Positions 47,284 to 56,681 of a stretch of DNA of 64,000 bases are shown in pieces. Source of the stretch: Symbiodinium sp. CCMP2592. Its lineage: Eukaryota; Sar; Dinophyceae; Suessiales; Symbiodiniaceae. The stretch lies in contig CAJNDT010000328.1 of the NCBI GenBank assembly GCA_905221615.1, positions 1 to 64,000 of the forward strand. Direction: 5' to 3'. The position numbers and the translations under genes were made by a program. Positions within the stretch are counted from its first letter, which is position 1. The number at the start of each line of letters is the position of its first letter. The notes below the pieces were generated by a model that was not told where the DNA came from, ran no database searches, and saw only the letters and a list, made by a program, of their open reading frames with translations.

Positions 47284-47382
47284 GTTAAAAAGGTACCCTA
47301 AACCCTAAACCCTAAACCCCTAAACCCTAAACCCTAAACCCTAAACCCTACGCCCTTATCGAGCCCTCATCTGCCCCATGCT

Positions 47383-47441
47383 CTATCTGCTGGCAAAGGT
47401 CTCATCGAACCAAATGGCTGTCTCGGTGTACCTCTGCTTGG
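47383..47441 (-). CDS. exon, AKQRY motif
   Basis: CCCTGAG|CCAAGC opens AKQRYTETAIWFDETFASR to TAG at 47383-47385. Strong protein character; a telomere-like tract separates it from the exon at 47566. Confidence 0.45.
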
Positions 47442-47565
47442 CTCAGGGTTTAGGGTTTAGGGTTTAGGGTTTTAGGGTTTAGGGTTTAGGGTTTAGGGTT
47501 TGGCGTTCTGGGTTTGGGGATTAGGGGTTTGGGATGTTTTAGGGAGGGCACTTGGCGAAGAAGAC

Positions 47566-47619
47566 CCGGCCAATCCAGGAGGGATCACGGCATTGCCTCG
47601 GATCTGCTCAGCTTCAAGG
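47566..47619 (-). CDS. exon, 18 codons
   Basis: GTAGAAG|CCTTGA to GGCCGG|GTCTTC encodes LEAEQIRGNAVIPPGLA. Phase does not join simply to 47383-47441, so an exon may be missing or the donor differs. Confidence 0.45.
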
Positions 47620-47802
47620 CTTCTACACGGTTTTATAGACTTATAGATGTAAAAGATTGGAAGTAAGGTCTTTGAGGAAGTTGGGAGGATTGTATAGGGT
47701 CTCGTTTATTGTCTAAGATGTTCGGGTGGTGGCAGATGTTGCTTTGGTATAGAGTGCTTTAATGCTGAAGATCCTCCGCCGTACTGCAACACACGCCCTA
47801 GC

Positions 47803-48000
47803 GAACTACTCTCTACGAAAGTCGCGTTCTTCGCGACGGACGCAGAGCCTAAGGCCTGCACTTCAGATGTCAAGTGTGCGCCATCTCTTCAAAGTCCAAT
47901 AGACATTAACGGGCTGAGCCGTAAGCCCCAAACTCCTTGCTTCCAAAGTCGAACTAGCTCATCACACACAAGTCGCAAAGTTTTTACTTCCAACGCTTAA
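47803..48000 (+). CDS. coding island, orientation uncertain
   Basis: Plus frame after CCCTAG: KVAFFATDAEPKACTSDVKC, SPIDINGLSRKPQTP, to TAA at 47998-48000. The minus strand over 47886-47998 is equally open (VKTLRLVCDELVRLWKQGVW). Confidence 0.35.
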   Translation, partial: ELLSTKVAFFATDAEPKACTSDVKCAPSLQSPIDINGLSRKPQTPCFQSRTSSSHTSRKVFTSNA

Positions 48001-48070
48001 GCGCGAAAACCCTGAAGCCTGACACCTGACACCTAAACCGACACCCACAACCCAACCCAAGCCTTATAGT

Positions 48071-48206
48071 TCAAAAGCCTGGAACATCATCCGCCCATCC
48101 AAGCTGCAGAAATCTCATCACAAAGGCCTTCTGGCCATTGACAATCTCGATGCCGGAAATTTCAACCTGCTTCTTAGTGCCATAATTTGGGGTTCGCTTC
48201 ACTAGC
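48071..48206 (-). CDS. C-terminal exon, unrecognised
   Basis: GATGCTAG|TGAAGC or GAAGCAG|GTTGAA starts a frame ISGIEIVNGQKAFVMRFLQL then GWADDVPGF and TGA at 48071-48073. It borders the microsatellite at 48230. Confidence 0.5.
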
Positions 48207-48229
48207 ATCGCAATATCGTGCGCGCATGT

Positions 48230-48281
48230 GTGCGTGTGTGTGTGTGTGTGTGCATGTATAGACGAAGTATGTGTGCGTATG

Positions 48282-48319
<38 letters not shown>

Positions 48320-48933
48320 GGAGTTGTGATTTGTAATCAATGTATGCCTCTATATATATATATATACACACACACTTTATCTCATACGTACATAAGCATG
48401 TACAGAAATACATACACATGTAACTACATAAACACACATGCATACGTACATACATACATACATGCATACATGAATACATGCATACATACATGCAGACGAA
48501 GATACGGAAGTACATACATGCATGCACAAAACTGCATATGCCTACATGCATGCATGGATAAATGGATGAATGGATGAATGGATGAATGGATGAATGGACG
48601 GACGGATGGATGGATGGATGTGAGATGTATGTGTGGATGTATGCATGCATGCATGTATGTACGCGTGCATGTATGTATGCATGCATGTCTGTATGTATGC
48701 GTATGTGTGCGGGCATGCATGCATGTACGCCATGTATGTACATGGTTGTATATCAGACACACAAAAGATGCACACCTACGCAAACATAGAAATGCATATA
48801 CATATACATGTACATATAAATCTAAAGATACATGTACACATACGCATGCATAGACGTATGCATATGCATAGGTATATTTGCATGTCCAATGTACATGTAT
48901 GTATGTAGGCCTGTTTGTGTGTGTGCGCGTGTG
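48230..48933. repeat. compound GT/TA/CATA/ATGG/ATGC microsatellite
   Basis: Successive blocks of TG, TA, TACA, ATGAATGG, GCATGCATGT. All open frames here are simple-repeat products. Confidence 0.95.
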
Positions 48934-49033
48934 NNNNNNNNNNNNNNNNNNNNNNNNNNNNNNNNNNNNNNNNNNNNNNNNNNNNNNNNNNNNNNNNNNN
49001 NNNNNNNNNNNNNNNNNNNNNNNNNNNNNNNNN
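48934..49033. other. assembly gap of 100 N
   Basis: Exactly 100 N between TG-rich and GAGAGG-rich repeats, the usual scaffold placeholder; true length unknown. Confidence 0.99.
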
Positions 49034-49185
49034 GAGAGAGGGAGAGAGGGAGAGAGGGAGAGAGGGAGAGAGGGAGAGAGGGAGAGAGGGAGAGAGGGAG
49101 AGGGAGAGAGGCAGAGGCAGAGGCAGAGGCAGAGGCAGAGGCAGAGGCAGAGGCAGAGACAGAGACAGAGACAGAGATGCCGAGA
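49034..49185 (+). repeat. (GAGAGG)n, (GGCAGA)n, (GACAGA)n array
   Basis: Three successive purine hexamers; reading frames ER/GE and EAEAEA are artefacts. Confidence 0.95.
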
Positions 49186-49391
49186 CAGAGACAGAATTGG
49201 GATTTTTGAAGAAGGTCGGGGGGCCTTGTCACGGGTCAGACTGAGGGCTCAGGATCTGGGGGCTTTACGGGTTTAGGGCTTGCGGGTTTAACCCGGGTTT
49301 AACCCCGGCCTTCTGGATTGCATCCTTTCCCCCTGCCTTTGCCAGCAACATAGCAGACCGCTGTTTTGCAGCAACCTGCCTTGCTTCTGCC

Positions 49392-49640
49392 TTAGGCTTG
49401 CGTGTACCCGTTGGGCTTGTGTCTGGAGCGTGGCTGTTTTGTCGCAGCAGCGGGTTGCTTCATCGCCGCAAGCTTTTTCATGACTTCCTCCTCCGACAGC
49501 TCGCCCGTTGAGGTAACCCACCTCATCTGATGTGCTGCCTCCATCGGAGGAGTCTTGCAGGCCTTCTCCCGTCGGTGAGGAAGGCGAGGCCAAGGAACTC
49601 CCAGCTCAAGTGGCCATGACGAGATGGGTGTTTCCGAAAA
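49392..49640 (-). CDS. C-terminal exon, Lys/Ala-rich tail
   Basis: Minus frame WVTSTGELSEEEVMKKLAAM then KQPAAATKQPRSRHKPNGYT to TAA at 49392-49394. Upstream, two frames are open; one (SSPTGEGLQDSSDGGSTSDE) ends at a donor GATGAG|GTGGGT near 49518, suggesting a second exon. The basic tail resembles nucleic-acid-binding tails, an inference only. Confidence 0.5.
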   Translation of the reverse strand, partial: FSETPISSWPLELGVPWPRLPHRREKACKTPPMEAAHQMRWVTSTGELSEEEVMKKLAAMKQPAAATKQPRSRHKPNGYTQA

Positions 49641-49726
49641 TTGGGGGGGCACCCTATTTTGGGGCCCTGATAATAAGGATCCTACTACTTTTGGGTACCA
49701 TATTAGGGTTCCCCATTTTCTAAATC
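49627..49726. mobile_element. family G, eroded ends
   Basis: GGGTGTTTCCGAAAATTGGGGGGGCACCC and GGTACCATATTAGGGTTCCCCATTTTCTAAATCCCCC. Confidence 0.75.
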
Positions 49727-49977
49727 CCCCAAACCCTAAACCCTAAATCCCCCAAACCCTAAACCCTAAACCCCCCAAACCCTCAGCCCTAACGGGCCTT
49801 GCCGGGCGTGCACGACATCGACGGGCCTCGGGCCGTTCTCGCCAGGCCAGAGGACTGGCGGATGGCATCCTCGGTGCTTTTTCTTAATTTTGGTTCGTAG
49901 TTTTAGGGTTTAGGGTTCAGGGTTTAGGGCTTAGGGTGGGAATGGAGGAAGGCTTAGGGTTCAGGGTTTAGAGTTTA

Positions 49978-50050
49978 GGTGGGAATGGAGGAATGGGGTA
50001 CATTTCTAACTACTATTACTACCATTCTTCCATCCCCTACTAACCACAGG
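49978..50050. mobile_element. family O, left arm eroded
   Basis: GTGGGAATGGAGGAATGGGG pairs with CCATTCTTCCATCCCCTACTAACCACAGG. Confidence 0.75.
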
Positions 50051-50289
50051 TAGTTTTTTGCTTTCAGAGGTCAGAGCCAGGGTTTAGGGTTTAGCAGTTC
50101 AGGTTTAGGGGTTTAGGGTTTAGGGTTTAGGGGTTTAGGCTTTAGGGTTTAGGGGTTTAGGGTTTAGCAGTTCAGGGTTTGGGGTTGATGAGCTTAGGTC
50201 GCTTAGGGCCTTTAGTTGACTTAGATAGGCATCTCAATGTAATTACAAGAATCAATGCATGTCACTGCTAATGGGATAGGGCCAGATGA

Positions 50290-50482
50290 GGGTTTCCGAA
50301 AATAGGGGGCCCGAATATAGCACCCTATATAAATAATAGGATCCTTATTATAATGACCCCTGAATAAGGTACCCCTCATTTCCGGAAACCCTAAACCCTA
50401 AACCCTTTATAGAACCCTTAGAGGTCCCTTTAAGGAACCCTTATAGATCCCTCTAAGGTAGCCCGAATTTTCGGAAACTCCC
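50290..50482. mobile_element. family G element split by repeat modules
   Basis: A left-to-right family G copy (50290-50389) is followed by CCCTAAACCC, then AACCCTTAGAGGTCCCTTTAAGGAACCC modules, then a second family G right end (GCCCGAATTTTCGGAAACTCCCAT at 50461). Either a right-end duplication or an insertion. Confidence 0.6.
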
Positions 50483-51245
50483 ATATGGTTCAAGGTTTAG
50501 TGCTTCGAACCTCCAAGGACCAAGGAACTGTACTTCGTCGAAGAGGACCCAGGACTAGTCGAATCCTTCAACGAACTCTAACCCTAGATCCCTTAGTAGG
50601 AAGTATTTAAGAAGGTCTACTAGCAGGTCTGTTTATTCTTTTGGGGGAACCATGAAAAAGGACAAGGCGGCTTGGTAGAGCAGTCTTGAGGAATACGATG
50701 TTCGAGTTTACGGTAGCTATACCTGAAGCCTACTGCAACATGTTACAAAACACTAGGAGGAACTATGATATACTTTCATGCTTTCCTATATCACTGAATA
50801 CCATAATATTCTATCATGTGGTATGAGATACGATCATATACTATAAAACACGATGATATACGATATCATGCACGAGAAAATGCGACTGTAGACTTTGAAT
50901 CCTGCTCAGCAATGCCCCCCTCCAGGCCCTAAACCCTAAGCCCTTACTAAGCCCTAAAACCCAAACACCCTAAACCCTTTCTTGGACCCTTAGAGATCCC
51001 TTTAAGGAGCCCCTTTCGATCCCTCTAAGGTCGCCCGAATTTTCGGGAACTCCCATATGGTTCTAAAACCCAAACCGCAGCTCGACCCAAGAAGCCCACA
51101 AGACAGAGCCAAGCACCCTTGTCCTTTTAGAAATAATAGACAGAGCCCTATACCTATATCCCTTAGTAGGAATTATTTAAGAAGGTCTACTAGCCGGTCT
51201 GTTTATTCTTTTGGGGGAACCATGAAAAAGGACAAGGCTGGAGCC
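50404..51245. repeat. segmental direct duplication, about 270 bp
   Basis: 50404-50675 and 50972-51239 share, in order, the CCCTTTAAGGA module, GCCCGAATTTTCG(G)GAACTCCCATATGGTTC, and a 90-bp block containing CCCTTAGTAGGAA(G/T)TATTTAAGAAGGTCTACTAGC and GGGGAACCATGAAAAAGGACAAGGC. In copy 2 the ATG continues for 24 codons (MKKDKAGAKEQRKADVPGIS); in copy 1 it stops after five. Confidence 0.8.
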
Positions 51246-51443
51246 AAGGAGCAGCGTAAAGCTGATGTGCCTGGGATCAGTGGAAGGGGTTAATCTCTGG
51301 TGTTGGGTTCAAGGATTTTACGTTTTTAGGGTTTAGGGGGTTAGGGGCTTAAGGTTTAGGGTCTCGGGTTTTCGGTTTATGGTTCAAGGTTTAGGCCTTT
51401 GGGTTTAGGCTTTAAGGTTCAGGGGTTCAGAGTGTTGCGTTGG

Positions 51444-51997
51444 TTATGTGATGTGGGGCTTCGGTAGGAGACGTTTTGTGGACGATTTCGTCAGACTTTG
51501 CACAACACCTCTAGGCGTTTAGGGTATAGGGTTTGGCTTTGCGGGTGTTTCATCAGGTCTCTTGGGTTAAAGGTGGCCCCACAACCCTAAACTCTGAATC
51601 GACACACACGCACGCTCACAGAGAGAGACATCCAGGCAAGCTTTTCAAGGCAAGGACCGCCCTATGGCCTGCGCCTAAACTCCACGGTTTAGGGTTTAGA
51701 GTTTAGGGTTTAGGGTGTAGGGGTTTAGGGGTTTAGGGTTTAGGGGTTTAGGGGTTTAGGGTTTAGGGTTTGCCCAACAACGTCAACGGAACTCGAAACA
51801 GCCAGAACTCCGAGCCGTGAACGACAGTCCTGGCCCTAAAACCGAGAATAACGACAATCCGTGTAAACCAAACCCAAAGACAACATCCCGATAGAGGTTC
51901 GAGATCATTCTAAATATCAGCCGACATGTAGCAGAAAGAGACACACTTAGAATCTGCTTCTAACGAAGTTTGCGGGCTTCCGGAGTGCAGTGTTCAT
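51444..51997 (-). CDS. four-exon gene, complete 63-aa protein
   Basis: Exon 1 51965-51997 starts at ATG (MNTALRKPANF) and ends AACTTC|GTTAGA; exon 2 51793-51829 (GGCCAG|GACTGT to GTTTCGA|GTTCCG); exon 3 51620-51674 (TTTAG|GCGCAG to TCTCT|GTGAGC); exon 4 51444-51510 (GCCTAG|AGGTGT to TAA). All joins are in phase and the exons sum to 192 nt, 64 codons. The product is basic with a hydrophobic centre (AVLALKSLPGCLSLGVV) and a KRLLPKPHIT end, compatible with a targeting peptide or a small membrane protein. Introns are 110-135 nt with telomere-like content. No homologue recognised. Exon 4 has another open frame (CCAKSDEIVHKTSP). Confidence 0.55.
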
Positions 51998-52227
51998 GGT
52001 GAGAACCGAAACCCTGAGACTGAGACCCATCTGAGATTACAGAAAACCGGCGCACAAAAAGGTTTAGGGTTTAGGGTTTAGGGTTAAGTTTAGGAAATGT
52101 TACTGTGAGGACCGCCGAACCCAACACCCCAACACCCAAAGTTCATTCCTCACGGTTCCCTATTATTTTCAAAATTTTCCTAATTTACTGCACCTCAGAA
52201 CCCTAAGCCCTGAACTCTAAACTCTAC

Positions 52228-52345
52228 TCACAAGGTCGGTGGAATAAATTTGTTGCAAGCTGCACGGGCCAGCGGTACGCTGAAGTAGTCTTGCGCCCCG
52301 GTGTCTCGCGCAAGGAACCTTTGGTAAGGGCTGCAGGCGTCCTCC
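52228..52345 (-). CDS. C-terminal exon, 38 residues
   Basis: ACCGTGAG|GGAGGA opens EDACSPYQRFLARDTGAQDY then FSVPLARAACNKFIPPTL and TGA at 52228-52230. Clean composition; upstream exon unknown. Confidence 0.55.
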
Positions 52346-52351
52346 CTCACG

Positions 52352-52430
52352 GTTTGAGTTTAGGGTTTAGAAGGGTTTAGGGTTTAGGGTTTAGGGTTTG
52401 AGGTTTAGGGTTTAGGTTTTATTTAGGCTT
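52352..52430 (+). repeat. TTTAGGG telomere-like tract
   Basis: Near-perfect units directly upstream of the minus-strand exon at 52345. Confidence 0.75.
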
Positions 52431-52456
52431 AGGGTTAAGGGCTTCGGTGTCAGATT

Positions 52457-52560
52457 TGGGAGTTTCCGAAAATAGGGGACCCTCATATGGTACCCTAAAT
52501 AGTCGGATCCTTATTATAAGGACCCCCAAATAGGGCACCCCTAATTTTCGGAAACTCCCA
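52457..52560. mobile_element. palindromic MITE, family G, intact copy
   Basis: TGGGAGTTTCCGAAAATAGGGGACCC pairs with GGGCACCCCTAATTTTCGGAAACTCCCA. Confidence 0.9.
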
Positions 52561-52596
52561 TTTTGCGGAGCTTCCAGGTTAAGGCTGAATGGTTTA

Positions 52597-52728
52597 TCAA
52601 AGGGGAAAAGGAAGGACCCTTAATGGGGACCCCTACCCTATACTGGGCTACATAATGGGTATACAATAGCTACATTAAGGGTATATACCTAAGGGTCCTT
52701 TTTCAGGGTCCCTGCTTTTCCTTTTGGA
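52597..52728. mobile_element. palindromic MITE, family M copy
   Basis: CAAAGGGGAAAAGGAAGGACCCTTAATGGGG pairs with GGTCCTTTTTCAGGGTCCCTGCTTTTCCTTTTGG. Confidence 0.85.
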
Positions 52729-53122
52729 GCTTATGAGTCTATAGGAGACTCTTTTCTTCCAGAAGCGTCTCTCCTGGGGCCTGCATTTAAATGATGGGAT
52801 TTTGAAAACGGTTGGGGTTGAAGAGAACATAGCTTTGGGAGCAACCGATAGACAGCCCCACAGCGTCCTCTTATGATAGTTTAGGGTTTAGGGTTTAGGG
52901 GTTTAGGAATTTGGGGTTTAGGGGCTTAGGGTTTAGGGTTGAGGGTTTAGGGTTTGCATGGTGGTCCAAATCTCAGATTTGTGTCAGTGCACTAAATACG
53001 CACGTTGAACACCCAGACCCGAAAACCTGAAACTCCGAAAGCCCAACAGCCACAAATAATCCTAAACTCTGAGCCCGAAAAGCCAGAGATTCTAAACCCC
53101 GACATCCAACAACTCTATGTCC

Positions 53123-53200
53123 CTATGTGTCTCCTGCCCGCGCAAGCACCAGAAGGCCGGTGCCAAGAAGCATGTAGTAGGGGATGATGCCCAATTGCAC
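53123..53200 (-). CDS. C-terminal exon with membrane segment
   Basis: GCGGGAG|GTGCAA opens VQLGIIPYYMLLGTGLLVLA then RAGDT and TAG at 53123-53125. The hydrophobic stretch is about 18 residues, enough for one membrane pass. Confidence 0.5.
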   Translation of the reverse strand: MQLGIIPYYMLLGTGLLVLARAGDT

Positions 53201-53214
53201 CTCCCGCTTCCTTC

Positions 53215-53331
53215 ATGGCTGCTGATTGTACCGCGGAACCCAGGGAAGAACAGGGTTCGCTCTTGTTCAGGCCCCTCTACGGCCTAGAAGCCATTGCCAA
53301 ACTTCCCCTAGGGCTCCAGCTACCTAAATAG
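53215..53331 (+). CDS. small ORF ending in palindrome
   Basis: ATG at 53215 to TAG at 53329-53331, 38 codons: ADCTAEPREEQGSLLFRPLY then LEAIAKLPLGLQLPK. The last codons and the stop come from the left arm of the nested palindrome. Confidence 0.4.
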   Translation: MAADCTAEPREEQGSLLFRPLYGLEAIAKLPLGLQLPK

Positions 53332-53499
53332 TAGGTTACTGGGGCCATGGTATATGGTTATATGGGTGGTTGTCCAAATTATGGTCCCTTTTTTGGGTCC
53401 TTATTATATTACGGCACCTAATATTTAGGGTACCCAAAGAGGGACCCCAATTTTGACAGCCACCCATATAGCAACCCACTATTTAGGTTACTGGAGCCC
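53311..53499. mobile_element. nested pair: family E inside a single-copy palindrome
   Basis: Outer arms GGGCTCCAGCTACCTAAATAGTAGGTTAC (53311) and GCAACCCACTATTTAGGTTACTGGAGCCC (53471) are interrupted by an intact family E palindrome (53361-53470, TATGGGTGGTTG ... CAGCCACCCATATA). Confidence 0.85.
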
Positions 53500-53518
53500 G
53501 AGGGTTACATACGCCTTG

Positions 53519-53540
53519 TGCAGGATTTGGTCCATCAATC
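53519..53540. mobile_element. family A right-end fragment
   Basis: TGCAGGATTTGGTCCATCAATC matches the GTCCATCAAC variant end only. Confidence 0.55.
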
Positions 53541-53786
53541 GGGGACAAATCTTTACGGGCCCTCCCTGAACTCTAAAACCCTAAACCCTAAGACCCTTTA
53601 AGCTCCAAGACAGCCCCGTAATGGGGGGGGTTAAGGGTTTAAGGTGTACCCTTTTGCTGAAATAAGGAAACTCCTAACTAAACAGGGCAAGAGGGTACAC
53701 CTGAGTGACTTAGTTCTTGCCGGGAGTAGTGCACGTAAAGCTGAAACTTCAAGGCCGGCGTCTCTGAAACCTTGGACATGACTGTT

Positions 53787-53925
53787 AAGGGTTTAGGGCT
53801 TAGGGTTTGGGGTTTAGGGTTTAAGGTTTAGGGTTTGGGGTTTAGGGTTTGGGGTTTAGGGTTTGGGGTTTAGGGTTTAAGGTTTAGGGTTTGGGGTTCA
53901 GGGGCTAGGGTTTGGGGTTTTTCGT
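53787..53925 (+). repeat. TTTAGGGTTTGGGG array
   Basis: GGGTTTAGGGTTTGG units, about nine, ending before a plus-strand open stretch (ERGEKVSGSLVKKFGDESAH, 53930-54010) that may be coding. Confidence 0.8.
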
Positions 53926-54199
53926 TCCCCTTCCAGAGCGAGGGGAGAAAGTCTCAGGAAGTCTCGTCAAAAAGTTCGGAGACGAAAGTGCTCACATTGA
54001 CCGTCGTGTCATCATGAGTCATCATCGTCAGCATCACCATTGGCATCACGGATTCCCACTATCATCGTTATCCGAATGTAGTAGCCGTTATTCTTCGCGC
54101 AGGAAGGAGGAGGAGCGAGCAGCAGGAGGAGGAGGAGGAGCAGCAGACGCAGCAGTCATACGCGTGATACGGACAGCACAGGAAGACGCATCGCAGGTA

Positions 54200-54241
54200 T
54201 AACAGTAACGGAGAGAGAGATAGGGAGGGATAGAAAGAGAC

Positions 54242-54286
<45 letters not shown>

Positions 54287-54292
54287 GAGAGC
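54200..54292 (+). repeat. GAGA/(GACA)n microsatellite
   Basis: AGAGAGACAGACAGACAGAC; flanked by GGAGGAGGA at 54110-54145. Confidence 0.9.
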
Positions 54293-54480
54293 GTCATGAC
54301 AAACCATAACAATCAAAACCTTCTACAGTGATGGGAAGTAGCACCTACAACTCTCTAGCCTAAGCCCTAAACACGAGGAACCGTCACTACAGCAATCACA
54401 AAACAACTCTACAGGGTAAAGCTGCTGCTCTCGAGACAAAAAAAGGGTTGAGCAGTCGGAACTTCAGTCTTGAAGCTAAA

Positions 54481-54585
54481 GTAGGGGCCTTAATAGTTAA
54501 CTATACTATTGCGGGGCTTCCTTGCCACATTTATAGCATAATGGATCCCAACATCCTAGTCTAATTAAGGCCCCTACATTAGCGA
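54481..54585. mobile_element. palindromic MITE, family H copy
   Basis: GTAGGGGCCTTAATAGTTAAC pairs with TAATTAAGGCCCCTAC. Confidence 0.85.
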
Positions 54586-54811
54586 ACCTTAGGCAGCCGA
54601 GTATGCAGGGTGTTCGAGAATTCGAACACGGGTTTAGAGTTTACGGTTTAGGGTCTTGAGTTTAGGCTAGTGAGATTTTCAATAAGGAACCACCAGAATA
54701 GGGAAACAGTCTTCTGATTGTTCAGGCCCCTATATTAGGCTTGAGGGATTTATGCTTCGGATTTCGGCTACAGGGTTGTAAGGTAAGGGTGGTTTAGGGT
54801 TTAGGGTAAAC

Positions 54812-54910
54812 CTGTGTAACAAGCCGAGACTCCATTTCCTGGCCCAGACGTCGGCATCATCGTTGATGCCCTTCCTTACATGAGGACGAGGCAGCTCCAG
54901 GTGGCATGTT
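54812..54910 (-). CDS. 32-codon exon
   Basis: AATGCACAG|AACATG to TTACACAG|GTTTAC encodes TCHLELPRPHVRKGINDDAD then VWARKWSLGLLH. Good borders; the donor leads straight into telomere-like GTTTACCCTAAACC. Confidence 0.55.
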
Positions 54911-55077
54911 CTGTGCATTTTTTACGGTTACAGCTTAAGGGTGTCGGTGCTTTAGGGTAATCTCTAAACCCTACGTAGGGCGTAAACTGCAATCAAGGAG
55001 CCAACCTAAGCGGTTTAGGGTAGGTTTAGGGTTAGCTGGATCGAGGTCTGAAACTGCCGCCTTGTCCTCCGTTCCCC

Positions 55078-55300
55078 TTAAGGGGTACGGGCTCCAACAT
55101 CACCCGCTGTGATGTGTATAGCCAAATTCAACACCACCGGCTCGTCGCTATTGACTAGCGGAAATGCATGCATCGCATGCCCGAGTATGCAACAGCAACA
55201 GTAGTTCCAGCTACTACTAGGGAACATAATGACCTCGGTCACGACGTCCTGTAACTTTACTTTAAAGCCGCAAAAATTTTGCCCTATGCCCCACACTACG
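55078..55300 (-). CDS. C-terminal exon, 72 residues
   Basis: CAGCGTAG|TGTGGG opens QNFCGFKVKLQDVVTEVIMF, SSWNYCCCCILGHAMHAFPL, VVLNLAIHITAGDVGARTP and TAA at 55078-55080. Five Cys, four consecutive; possible membrane association. Unrecognised. Confidence 0.5.
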
Positions 55301-55320
55301 CTGTAAGGCCCGAAAGGCTA

Positions 55321-55497
55321 ATGTAGGGGCCTGAATAAATAGAATAGGGTTTTGAGGCCCATTATACTATCCGTACAAGAAGGAACCCCCAAAATAGTAT
55401 AGGAAATTATTTGGGCGTTCATAGTAAATCCTTACAGTAGCCCTTACAGACCCCTTTCAAGGAACCCCCACAAGAGTATAGGTAATTATTTAGGCCC
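55321..55497. mobile_element. family H element with duplicated right end
   Basis: ATGTAGGGGCCTGAATAAATAGAATAGGG ... AGTATAGGAAATTATTTGGGCGTTC, then a second ATAGGTAATTATTTAGGCCCC at 55476 after a CAGACCCCTTTCAAGGAACCCCC module. Confidence 0.75.
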
Positions 55498-55650
55498 CAA
55501 ACCCTAAACCCTAAACCCTAAGCCCCTAAACCCTAAACCCTAAACCCTAAGCCCCTAAACCCTAAACCCTGAACCCCTAAACCCTAAACCCCTAAACCCT
55601 AAACCTCGAACCCTGAACCCTAAACCCTAAACCCCTAACCCCTAAACCCC
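55498..55650 (-). repeat. CCCTAAACCCCTAAACC tract
   Basis: Mixed 7- and 8-bp units. Confidence 0.85.
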
Positions 55651-55716
55651 ACCACGGCCGGGCCACATGATCGGCGACTGCGATCGGATCGTGGCCCCTG
55701 CGAGGGGAAAAAAAAA

Positions 55717-55985
55717 AACAAGTTCCTTAAAAAGGGGTCCTTTAAGGGATTCACTTAAAAGGGGTCCTTTAAAGGGATCTATAGGGTAGGGGTTCCTTTA
55801 AAGGGATCCTTAAAGGGATCTATAAGGGGTTTAGGAAGTTCCTTAAAAGGGGTCCTCTAAAGGGATCTATAGGAGTTCGTCTTTTGGGATCCTTAAGGGG
55901 TTTAGGAAGTTCCTTACAAGGGGTCCTTTAAAGGGATCTATAGGGGTTCCTTTAAAGGGATCCTTAAAGGGTCTTAGGGTTTAGG
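55717..55985 (+). repeat. GGTTCCTTAAAGGGATCTATAGGG module array
   Basis: At least eight copies of a GGTCCTTTAAAGGGATCTATAGGGG module, the densest cluster of this dispersed palindromic motif. Confidence 0.85.
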
Positions 55986-56162
55986 GCTTATAGGGCCTGC
56001 AGGGTTTGTTTAGGGGTTTAGGAATTTGGGGGTTTAGGAGCTTAGGGGTTCAAGGGTTTAGGGGCTTGGGGGTTTAAGGGTTTAGGGTTTGGGGGGTTTA
56101 ATACGGTTTAGGGTTTAGGGTTGAGGGTTTAAGGATTTAGGGTTGAGGGGTTCAGGGTTTGC

Positions 56163-56275
56163 AGTAGAAGCCCAAAAGCTGGAAACCCAATAGCCTCGAT
56201 CCTTGAGATTACTATCTAGGGAATCCCAGCACTATTTGGCCCTCAATCCGGTTTCCAACCTTATGGGGTTTACTA
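56163..56275. mobile_element. palindromic MITE, family J copy
   Basis: AGTAGAAGCCCAAAAGCTGGAAACC pairs with GGTTTCCAACCTTATGGGGTTTACT. Confidence 0.8.
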
Positions 56276-56605
56276 TACTTTGGGTCCTGTGGGTCGGTGT
56301 AGGGTTCCCCACTTAGGATACTTTGGGTTCTGTGGTTAGGTGCAAGGTTCCTATCAGGGAGCTAGGAAAGTTTACGATTTTGGACTTGTGGGTTTTAGGC
56401 TGCAGGGTTTGGGGTTGGGCCTGGGGCGCGGAAGTTACAGGGCCACAGAGACCCAAAATTCTTACCTGAGATAGCCTAACATCCAAACCCTAGACCCTAA
56501 ACCGCTAAGCCCTAAACCCCTAAACCCTACGCCGCTAAACCCTAAACCCCTCAACACGCTAAACCGTGGAGGCCCAGGAAGCAAACAGGGGGGCCTTGGT
56601 CCTAC

Positions 56606-56637
56606 CTGCCCCAAACCCTCCTGCGACCAGATGTCTC
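56606..56637 (-). CDS. possible 32-nt microexon
   Basis: GCATGAAG|GAGACA to GGGGCAG|GTAGGA encodes DIWSQEGLGQ. Confidence 0.4.
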
Positions 56638-56681
56638 CTTCATGCCAAAGAAAGAACAACAATATGAGTATTCCTCAAATC

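Noticed and set aside
48071-49276. Many ORFs of 60-190 codons
   Set aside because: Simple-repeat translations, some spanning the N gap; only the end at 48071-48206 was kept.
54068-54316. SVCLSVCLSV ORFs
   Set aside because: Antisense of the GACA microsatellite.
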